Source: JBCBXA01 sp039816825
GTDB lineage: Bacteria > Pseudomonadota > Alphaproteobacteria > Rhizobiales > Rhizobiaceae
Length of the DNA stretch: 8,594 nt
Assembly (NCBI GenBank): GCA_039816825.1
Contig: JBCBXA010000115.1
Span: 1 to 8,594, forward strand
Direction: 5' to 3'
Below, one piece after another: positions 1-5,619 of the stretch. How positions within the stretch are numbered: the first letter of the stretch is position 1; every line of letters begins with the position of its first letter. A program made the position numbers and the translations under genes. Under the pieces are notes generated by a model. It saw nothing but the letters and a program-made list of their open reading frames with translations, did no database searches and had not been told where the DNA came from.

Positions 1-817
1 TCGGAACCTTCTCCCATTCGGCCGCGTCGTGGATTTCGTCGGTTGCTGCATAAGGGGTGGACCACTGAGTGACTGTCTCCGCCAGGCCGTCGGCGTCGTC
101 AAAGTCGGTTCCCTCACCCGGCACTTCCAGGGCGTTGTAGTCGGTATGAAAGAAGACTTCGCTTTCACCCGTGTCGGCGAGGATAATGAATTCGTGGCTC
201 AGATCACCGCCAATCGGTCCCGTATCGGCACGCATGGGGATAGCCCGCAGGCCCAACCGATCAAATGTCCGCAGATAGGCAACGAACATGCGGTGATAGG
301 CTGTCCGTGCTGACGCCTCATCGAGATCGAAGCTGTAGGCGTCCTTCATGAGGAACTCGCGTCCCCGCATCAGACCGAAACGGGGCCGCACTTCATCCCT
401 AAACTTCCATTGAATGTGGTAAAGGTTCAGCGGTAGCGCTTTATAGCTCGCCACATAGCTGCGGAAGATGTCGGTCACCATCTCCTCATTGGTCGGGCCG
501 TAGAGCAAGTCGCGCTCGTGGCGGTCTTCAATGCGCAACATCTCTTTACCGTAAGCGTCATAGCGCCCGCTCTCACGCCACAAATCAGCGCTTTGCAGCG
601 TTGGCATGAGAATCTCATTGGCGCCTGCGCGGTTCATTTCCTCGCGAATGATCGCGTTGATCTTGTTCAGAACCCGTAACCCCAAAGGCAGCCAGCTATA
701 GATACCAGCGGCCTGCTGACGGATCATTCCGGCGCGCAGCATAAGCTGGTGGGAAACAATCTCCGCTTCCTTAGGGGTCTCCTTCAGAAGCGGCATGAAT
801 AGACGGGAAGCGCGCAT
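1..817 (-). CDS. proS: Prolyl-tRNA synthetase, short alphaproteobacterial type (C-terminal part beyond window)
   Basis: Cytoplasmic class II aminoacyl-tRNA synthetase that charges tRNA-Pro with proline. I translated 272 codons from the ATG at 817 to the left edge, where the frame is still open. The N-terminus begins MRASRLFMPLLKETPKEAE, and residues near 29-50 (LRAGMIRQQAAGIYSWLPLG) are the ProS motif 1 region. Further on come YGPTNEEM and FRDEVRPRFGLMRGREFLMKDAYSF (motif 2 region; R and E contact ATP in the family), then the proline-pocket stretch ADTGPIGGDLSHEF. After it there is only a short acidic linker (VPGEGTDFDDADG) leading to QWSTPYAATDEIHDAAE. In E. coli-type ProS the large INS editing domain is inserted at this place, so this is the roughly 440-residue form lacking INS. 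Motif 3 and the anticodon-binding domain lie outside the window. The gene follows the DUF1467 gene after 76 bp. Its Shine-Dalgarno is weak (only GAG-like purines about 8 nt upstream), but the start agrees with known alphaproteobacterial ProS N-termini. Confidence 0.95.
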   Translation of the reverse strand, partial: MRASRLFMPLLKETPKEAEIVSHQLMLRAGMIRQQAAGIYSWLPLGLRVLNKINAIIREEMNRAGANEILMPTLQSADLWRESGRYDAYGKEMLRIEDRHERDLLYGPTNEEMVTDIFRSYVASYKALPLNLYHIQWKFRDEVRPRFGLMRGREFLMKDAYSFDLDEASARTAYHRMFVAYLRTFDRLGLRAIPMRADTGPIGGDLSHEFIILADTGESEVFFHTDYNALEVPGEGTDFDDADGLAETVTQWSTPYAATDEIHDAAEWEKVP

Positions 818-869
818 GGCAGTCTCGCTGGAAACACTTGGCTATTGAGTTAGCTGATTCTGATGGACA

Positions 870-891
870 GTTCGCGCAACAAATCGCGAAC
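870..891 (-). promoter_or_regulatory. Perfect 7-bp inverted repeat (hairpin) between DUF1467 gene and proS
   Basis: On the minus strand, two bases after the DUF1467 TGA, GTTCGCG is followed by an 8-nt loop and then CGCGAAC, giving a perfect G+C-rich 7-bp stem. No T-run follows (the next bases are TGTCCATC), so it does not look like a standard intrinsic terminator. It could be a 3'-end stabilising or processing hairpin, a weak attenuator between mce-DUF1467 and proS, or a protein site. The repeat is read directly; any function is inference. Confidence 0.4.
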
Positions 892-893
892 GG

Positions 894-1178
894 TCAGTCT
901 ATGGGTGGGCCAACCCAAGGGATGTCATCCAACCCCAGGCCGAGCCCAAGGGTGATGAACGCGAATATGGCAAACACGCCGAGCGAGACGAGCGTGTTCC
1001 AGAACACGACTTTACGCAGGCTGTAACGCGCGGGCGCGCTGCCCACCGTGCCGAGGATCGTGTCGCCTTCTTCGTCCTGCGTGCGGACACCAAAGGGCAA
1101 AACGGCGAAGAGCGTCACCCACCAGATGATGAAGTAGATGGCAAAGCCAAATATCGCATCGTCCCAACTCAAGCTCAT
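894..1178 (-). CDS. DUF1467 family small inner-membrane protein
   Basis: A 94-residue protein of unknown function. It has two predicted membrane helices, at about residues 8-28 (IFGFAIYFIIWWVTLFAVLPF) and 57-83 (VVFWNTLVSLGVFAIFAFITLG). They are joined by a polar loop with GVRTQDEEGD and GSAPARYSLRK, and the tail ends DDIPWVGPPID. The PFGVRTQDE and GSAPARYSLRKV stretches are what I recognise as typical of the alphaproteobacterial DUF1467 family. The frame could be opened 10 codons earlier at 1208, but the ATG at 1178 is preferred. It overlaps the mce stop codon as ATGA and has an AGAGGT Shine-Dalgarno site 7 nt upstream, inside the mce 3' end. This indicates translational coupling to mce. The basic residues in the loop and the acidic tail do not settle topology. 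I assign no function; family placement is fairly sure. Confidence 0.85.
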   Translation of the reverse strand: MSLSWDDAIFGFAIYFIIWWVTLFAVLPFGVRTQDEEGDTILGTVGSAPARYSLRKVVFWNTLVSLGVFAIFAFITLGLGLGLDDIPWVGPPID

Positions 1179-1585
1179 CCCCGCACCTCTTCCAGCTCGA
1201 TCAGGCAACCGTGAAAGTCCTTGGGATGCAGAAACAGGACAGGAAGACCATGCGCACCGATCTTGGGCTCACCATCCCCCAGAACCCTCGCACCTTCTGC
1301 CTGAAGATGATCTCGCGCGGCGGCGATGTCGCTCACTTCGTAGCAGATGTGGTGCATGCCTCCGGCGGGGTTCTTCTCAAGGAAGGCGGCAATCGGCGAC
1401 GCCTCGCCGAGCGGCTCCAGAAGTTCGATCTTTGTGTTTCCAGCCTCTATGAAGGCCACGCGTACGCCATGGGCCGGCAGGTCCTGCGGCTGTCCTACCT
1501 GAGCGCCGAGCGGGCCGGAATAGGATTGCATGGCCGTTTCCAGATCAGGTACGGCAAGCGCCACATGGTTCACCCGGCCGAGCAT
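1175..1585 (-). CDS. mce: Methylmalonyl-CoA epimerase
   Basis: Interconverts (2S)- and (2R)-methylmalonyl-CoA in the cytoplasm, between propionyl-CoA carboxylase and B12-dependent methylmalonyl-CoA mutase, so that propionyl units reach succinyl-CoA. It has 136 residues, the usual size for this vicinal-oxygen-chelate (glyoxalase-like) family, with two beta-alpha-beta-beta-beta modules. Likely metal ligands by family position are H7 (VNHVALAVPDL), H79 within GGMHHICYEV and E130 (CLIELEE). E54 in TKIELLEPLGE falls where some members carry Gln. The segment KIGAHGLPVLFLHPKDF is strongly epimerase-like and argues against a generic glyoxalase. An open frame reaches back to 1633, but the ATG at 1585 is chosen because the fold starts right after it and a GGAGG site lies 7 nt upstream, across the rnj 3' end. 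The gap to the rnj stop is 2 bp, and the mce stop overlaps the next gene's ATG. Confidence 0.93.
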   Translation of the reverse strand: MLGRVNHVALAVPDLETAMQSYSGPLGAQVGQPQDLPAHGVRVAFIEAGNTKIELLEPLGEASPIAAFLEKNPAGGMHHICYEVSDIAAARDHLQAEGARVLGDGEPKIGAHGLPVLFLHPKDFHGCLIELEEVRG

Positions 1586-1587
1586 CT

Positions 1588-3258
1588 CTAAACCTCCACA
1601 ATCAAAACTGTGGTGATGGGTTTCTTGCCCCACGCATTGCGAACGGCAGCCCGCACGGCGCGGCTGACGGCCTGACGCACAACATCGGCATCCCGGCGTT
1701 TGCGCTGAGGTATCGAGTTCACCGCGCCCTTGGCGGCCTCATAGCAAATGTCTTCAAAGTCTTCGCCGTTCCATGTTTCAAACGGCAACCCCAAGGCCTC
1801 GACTTCAATCTCACCCGCGATTCCGCCGTCGCTCTCAATGGCGATTCCAACCGAAACATGCCCGGCAAAGGATAGCGAGCGGCGCTCATCGACGCCGATA
1901 GCTTCCTCGTCACCTATGACGCTGCCATCCTTGAAAATGCGGTCCGCTTTGACATCGGCGATAACTTGCGGCTGGCCTGGCGCCAGGCGGAGCATGTCTC
2001 CATTGCGAATGCCCATCACATCGTCGACGCCCATCTCCTTTGCGAGCTTTGCATGGGCGACCAGATGCACGGCTTCCCCGTGAACCGGGACGGCGATTTT
2101 CGGCCTGGTCCAACCATACATTTTCATCAACTCGTTACGACGCGGGTGGCCGGATACATGCACCGGTGCATCCGTATCCGTGATGATGTTGACGCCGCTA
2201 TCGATGAGGCGGTTCTGGATCTCCAGAATGCCTTTCTCATTGCCCGGAATGGCGCGGGAGGAAAACACAACTGTGTCCCCGGCCGTCAGGTGAACACGCG
2301 GATGGTCATCGCGCGATAGCTTGGCAAGGGCTGCACGCGGCTCTCCCTGGGTTCCGGTCAGGATCATCACGATCTTGTTGCGGGGAAAGTCGGCAAACTC
2401 ATCTTCGGTCAAGAACGGCTCAAGCCCGTCCATATAGCCCAGTTCTTCGGAGACCTCTGTGACTCGCTTGAGCGAGCGACCGAGCAGCACCACACGACGC
2501 CCGGTCTTTTGCGCAGCTTGAGCGATGGAGCGGATGCGCCCGACATTGGACGAGAAGGACGTGATGGCCACCCGGCCCTCAGCGTTCTGGATGACCCCGG
2601 CAATCCCCTCCGAAATATCCTCCTCCGATGGAGACGTGCCTTCACGCATGGCATTGGTGGAGTCGCACACCAGAGCCAACACGCCTTCATCTCCCAATTG
2701 CTGGAAGCGATCAGCGTCTGTCTTGTTGCCCAGGGTTGGTTCAGGATCGAGCTTCCAATCGCCCGTATGGAGCGCCGTGCCCAACGGGGTGGTGATCGCA
2801 AGCGACACCGGCTCCGGGATAGAGTGGGTCACGTGGATAGCTTCGATCTCGAACGGGCCAAGATTGAAGCGATCTCCCGGGCGAAACTCCTTGATTCTGA
2901 TATCAGGCGTCCAGCCACGCTCACCCTGTTTCTTGGATCCGATCATGGCGGCGGTGAAGGGCGTGCACCAAACGGGTTTCTTTACTCGGTCCCAGAGACT
3001 CAGCAGGGCACCATAATGGTCCTCGTGGGCGTGGGTAATGACAATCGCTTCGATGTCATCCCGGTTCTCTTCAATGAATTTCGTGTCCGCAAACACCAGA
3101 TCGACGCCAGGAAGCGTCTCATCAGGAAAGGTCACGCCAAAATCAACAATGATCCATTTGCGCTTTTTGGGAGTGCCATAGCCATAGAGGGCCATGTTCA
3201 TCCCAATCTCTCCTACGCCCCCCAGGGGCAGGAATACGAAGTCGTTCTTATCAGCCAT
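1588..3258 (-). CDS. rnj: Ribonuclease J (metallo-beta-lactamase/beta-CASP RNase)
   Basis: A 556-residue zinc-dependent ribonuclease with 5'-to-3' exonuclease and possible endonuclease activity in mRNA decay and rRNA/5'-end maturation. The N-terminal metallo-beta-lactamase core opens FVFLPLGGVGEIGMN. Metal ligands are visible in HAHEDH (H76, H78, D80, H81), H145 (VTHSIPEP) and D167 (LHTGDWKLD). The beta-CASP insert runs from about residue 215 to 350 and includes ITSFSSNVGRI and ILTGTQGEPRAAL. The beta-lactamase part then resumes with VHVSGHPRRNE (H371) and IAVPVHGE (H393). A C-terminal domain of about 100 residues follows from 450 and ends RKRRDADVVRQA and GKKPITTVLIVEV. The length matches complete alphaproteobacterial RNase J. 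The start ATG at 3258 is fixed by an in-frame stop (TAA) about eight codons upstream. No good Shine-Dalgarno precedes it. It lies 83 bp after birA, and its stop is 2 bp before mce. Confidence 0.96.
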   Translation of the reverse strand: MADKNDFVFLPLGGVGEIGMNMALYGYGTPKKRKWIIVDFGVTFPDETLPGVDLVFADTKFIEENRDDIEAIVITHAHEDHYGALLSLWDRVKKPVWCTPFTAAMIGSKKQGERGWTPDIRIKEFRPGDRFNLGPFEIEAIHVTHSIPEPVSLAITTPLGTALHTGDWKLDPEPTLGNKTDADRFQQLGDEGVLALVCDSTNAMREGTSPSEEDISEGIAGVIQNAEGRVAITSFSSNVGRIRSIAQAAQKTGRRVVLLGRSLKRVTEVSEELGYMDGLEPFLTEDEFADFPRNKIVMILTGTQGEPRAALAKLSRDDHPRVHLTAGDTVVFSSRAIPGNEKGILEIQNRLIDSGVNIITDTDAPVHVSGHPRRNELMKMYGWTRPKIAVPVHGEAVHLVAHAKLAKEMGVDDVMGIRNGDMLRLAPGQPQVIADVKADRIFKDGSVIGDEEAIGVDERRSLSFAGHVSVGIAIESDGGIAGEIEVEALGLPFETWNGEDFEDICYEAAKGAVNSIPQRKRRDADVVRQAVSRAVRAAVRNAWGKKPITTVLIVEV

Positions 3259-3286
3259 TATGTTCTGTTCTTGCTGTTCAATTATG
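3257..3286 (-). repeat. Short repeats in the rnj leader
   Basis: On the minus strand, CATAAT occurs at 3286-3281 and again over the rnj start codon (3262-3257, as CATAATG). Between them GAACAG occurs twice at a 9-bp period (3279-3274 and 3270-3265). These A-rich repeats sit where a Shine-Dalgarno site would be expected. They may be chance in a short AT-rich leader. The upstream CATAAT resembles a -10 box, but no matching -35 box is present at the right distance. The repeats are read directly; function is unproven. Confidence 0.25.
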
Positions 3287-3341
3287 ATGAGAGATAGCTC
3301 CCGCGCTGCGGTTCGCCAGTCGGTTTAGCCAAACAAGTCGG

Positions 3342-4115
3342 TCAGCCAAGGAATATGTCCGCCGCCGTAATCGTCTCCCGGCCCTGTGCGGTGTCTATGA
3401 TCAGGTGCCCGTCCGGCGTGAGGTCGCGGAAAATGCCGCGCCGCTCCCCGTTTCCGGTTCGCGCGGTGATGGTTTGACCTAAACCCGCTGCGTGGCGTTT
3501 CCATTCAGCGCAGATTGCGGCCATGCCATGACCCTGATCCCACAGCTCAAGCCGTGATACAAAGGCCTGCCATAGGTGTGCAAACAGGTCCTGTGGTTCA
3601 AGTGAAAAACCCAAGTCTGCCAGACTGGTCGTTTCGTAAAGGGTGCCTTCGCGATCCGGGGCGTGGGCGCAGTTAATGCCGACCCCGCAAACCACGGCAA
3701 ACTGGCCGGTTGGCAGCGTGTTCGCCTCAAGCAACAGTCCCGCAATCTTCGCACCGCCCACAAGCATATCGTTGGGCCATTTCAGGCGGAGTTCCGGTAT
3801 GGCCCCACTGGCGACAACAGCATCCCGCGCGGCCAGTGCCAGGACGAATGACAAGCCGGCGGCCTTGTCGAGAGAAGACGGATTCTCGAGCCGAACCGAT
3901 GCAAACAGATTGCCTTCTTCGGACACCCAGGCACGACCGCCTCTGCCGCGCCCACTGGTCTGGCGTCCAGCCGTCAACCAGACGCGATCATTGCCGAGCG
4001 GCTGATCAAGCAAAGCTGCATTGGTCGAGCCACATTCCGATAAATGCTTGTGTGAAAAGCCGTCGCGCAGAATGAATGACGGTGCGTCGGATAGCGCTGC
4101 TGTTGAAGGGCTCAA
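3342..4115 (-). CDS. birA: Biotin--[acetyl-CoA-carboxylase] ligase, monofunctional (no DNA-binding domain)
   Basis: Forms biotinyl-5'-AMP and transfers biotin to a lysine of carboxylase carrier domains (acetyl-CoA, propionyl-CoA or pyruvate carboxylases) in the cytoplasm. It has 257 residues. The catalytic core starts at about residue 23 with ECGSTNAALL. The nucleotide/biotin loop is TSGRGRGGRAW (residues 53-63), the LKWPND motif with the catalytic-region lysine K112 follows, then KIAGLLLE (123-130) and VVCGVGINC (141-149). A small SH3-like C-terminal domain ends TARTGNGERRG...ITAADIFLG. The N-terminal winged-helix domain of the E. coli BirA repressor is absent, so this should be an enzyme only. 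The start is a TTG at 4115, 2 bp after the nuoN stop, with no clear Shine-Dalgarno, so expression probably relies on ribosomes finishing nuoN. No ATG is available before the core motifs; an in-frame CTG sits two codons upstream. Confidence 0.93.
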   Translation of the reverse strand: MSPSTAALSDAPSFILRDGFSHKHLSECGSTNAALLDQPLGNDRVWLTAGRQTSGRGRGGRAWVSEEGNLFASVRLENPSSLDKAAGLSFVLALAARDAVVASGAIPELRLKWPNDMLVGGAKIAGLLLEANTLPTGQFAVVCGVGINCAHAPDREGTLYETTSLADLGFSLEPQDLFAHLWQAFVSRLELWDQGHGMAAICAEWKRHAAGLGQTITARTGNGERRGIFRDLTPDGHLIIDTAQGRETITAADIFLG

Positions 4116-4117
4116 AG

Positions 4118-5590
4118 TCAGAAGAAAGTCGCCGCGGCGCTTTCAGCATACTGTTCAACCCAAGTGCCGAACACGACGTAGAGGAGCACAAAAGCGCTCG
4201 ACAGACCCAATACGACACGCAATTCGCCAGCCATTGGAACGAAACCTTCGTCTTCGGGCTCTGTGAACCACATCAGCTGGATGATGCGCAGGTAGTAAAA
4301 CGCACCCACAACGCTTGCCAGAACGCCGACGACAGCCAGCACGTAGAGCGGCAGGAGGCCAGTCTCGATGGCAGCTGAAAAGACGTACCACTTGGCCCAG
4401 AAGCCTGCGAGCGGCGGAATGCCTGCCAGTGAGAACAGCAGCATGGTCAACAGCGCCGCAATCACCGGATTGGTCTGCGAAAGACCCGCCATATCGTCAA
4501 TCTCTTCGACGGCTCCGTCCTTGGTGCGCATAGCGAGGATGATGGCAAAAACGCCAAGGGTCATGGCGAGATAGACGACCATGTACAGGACCACGCCATA
4601 AACACCCTGTTGCGACCCGGCCGCCAAACCAACAAGGGCGTACCCCATGTGGCCGATGGAAGAGTAGGCCATCAGGCGCTTGATGTTGCGCTGACCAATA
4701 GCCGCAAAGGCGCCCAGAACCATGGACGCAAGGGAGATGAACACAATGACCTGACGCCATTCGTCAGTCACTGGCTGGAAAGCCTCCATCACAACACGAA
4801 CGAACAACGCCATGGCCGCCACTTTGGGAGCGGCTGCAAAGAAGGCTGTCACCGGTGTGGGAGCGCCTTCATAGACGTCCGGTGTCCACATGTGGAACGG
4901 CACGGCGGAAACCTTGAAAGCCATGGCAGCGATGACGAAGACCAGACCAAAGATGATGCCAAGGGATGGATCGCCAGCGGCCAGAGCTTCGGAGATCCCT
5001 GCAAATGTGGTGTGGCCCGTAAAGCCATACACCAGGGAAGCGCCGTAAAGCAGCATGCCCGACGAAAGCGCACCCAAAACGAAGTATTTCAGCCCCGCCT
5101 CGGTGGCCTTGTCGCTATCGCGATTGATAGCGGCGACGACGTAGAGCGAAAGACTCATCAGTTCGAGGCCCAGATAAAGCCCAATCAGATCCGTGGCTGA
5201 GATCATAAGCATCATCCCCAATGTGGCGATGCAGATCAAAACCGGGAACTCGAAGCGATCCAGCGCTTCAGCGCCCGCTCGGCTTCGGCTCATCACGATG
5301 GCAAAGATGGAGCCGATCAGGGCCAACACTTTCATCATCCGAGCAAATGGGTCGAGCACAAAGGCTCCAAAGAATCCGGTACCAGCCTCAGTGAAGAACA
5401 TCAGCCAAGTGGCAACAATGGCCAACAGCGCAACCGAAAGGCCGGTCACAGTCGCAGAGGCCGTCCGTGCGGACGAAAAGACGCCCACCATCAGAAGAGC
5501 CATCGCGCCAACTGCGAGAATGATCTCGGGCATGGCAAAGCCGATGCTTGCAATCACCGCTTCCTGCGTCTGTTCAAGATCTTCAAGCAT
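4118..5590 (-). CDS. nuoN: NADH-quinone oxidoreductase subunit N
   Basis: Antiporter-like proton-pumping subunit of the complex I membrane arm (homologue of ND2). With the ATG at 5590 it has 490 residues, close to the family's usual length of about 480. It has around 14 hydrophobic segments. Charged residues expected in the channel are seen: the Glu in GLELMSLSLY (E143), the Lys in AFKVSAVPFHMW (K226), the Lys in AAPKVAAMAL (K256) and a later Lys in PPLAGFWAKWYVF. TPDVYEGAPTPVTAFF is a hallmark of NuoN. The start is uncertain. The frame also opens at a TTG at 5623 that overlaps the nuoM stop as TTGA, giving 501 residues with an added polar N-terminus. A third candidate is the ATG at 5533, just before PEIILAVGA. 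I prefer 5590 because it is ATG, has a weak GAGA 6 nt upstream, and gives a family-like N-terminus. The stop is 2 bp before birA. Confidence 0.96.
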   Translation of the reverse strand: MLEDLEQTQEAVIASIGFAMPEIILAVGAMALLMVGVFSSARTASATVTGLSVALLAIVATWLMFFTEAGTGFFGAFVLDPFARMMKVLALIGSIFAIVMSRSRAGAEALDRFEFPVLICIATLGMMLMISATDLIGLYLGLELMSLSLYVVAAINRDSDKATEAGLKYFVLGALSSGMLLYGASLVYGFTGHTTFAGISEALAAGDPSLGIIFGLVFVIAAMAFKVSAVPFHMWTPDVYEGAPTPVTAFFAAAPKVAAMALFVRVVMEAFQPVTDEWRQVIVFISLASMVLGAFAAIGQRNIKRLMAYSSIGHMGYALVGLAAGSQQGVYGVVLYMVVYLAMTLGVFAIILAMRTKDGAVEEIDDMAGLSQTNPVIAALLTMLLFSLAGIPPLAGFWAKWYVFSAAIETGLLPLYVLAVVGVLASVVGAFYYLRIIQLMWFTEPEDEGFVPMAGELRVVLGLSSAFVLLYVVFGTWVEQYAESAAATFF

Positions 5591-5619
5591 GTCGGGTCTC
5601 AGATTCTCGGATACGGCAC

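Noticed and set aside
29..313. A 94-codon plus-strand open frame near the left edge
   Set aside because: The minus strand across this interval encodes continuous ProS sequence, including the proline-pocket region.
1586..1633. Upstream extension of mce with GTG/ATG-like starts inside rnj
   Set aside because: The added residues (MGQETHHHSF...) are the frame-shifted end of rnj. The ATG at 1585 has a good Shine-Dalgarno and starts the conserved fold directly.
2509..3297. A 262-codon plus-strand open frame opposite rnj
   Set aside because: It is codon-aligned with rnj on the other strand, which has clear catalytic motifs. The antisense protein shows no recognisable domain.
3281..3309. Possible promoter for rnj with CATAAT as -10 box on the minus strand
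   Set aside because: The hexamer at the expected -35 position is GCAGCG, far from TTGACA or TTGAC, so the evidence is too weak to list as a promoter.
3301..3341. Possible terminator after birA (CCGC-AGC-GCGG on the minus strand)
   Set aside because: The stem is only 4 bp with a 3-nt loop and no T-run follows, so it is not a credible intrinsic terminator.
4610..5200. A 196-codon plus-strand open frame opposite nuoN
   Set aside because: Same explanation: a shadow of a membrane-protein gene, with no motif and no start signals.
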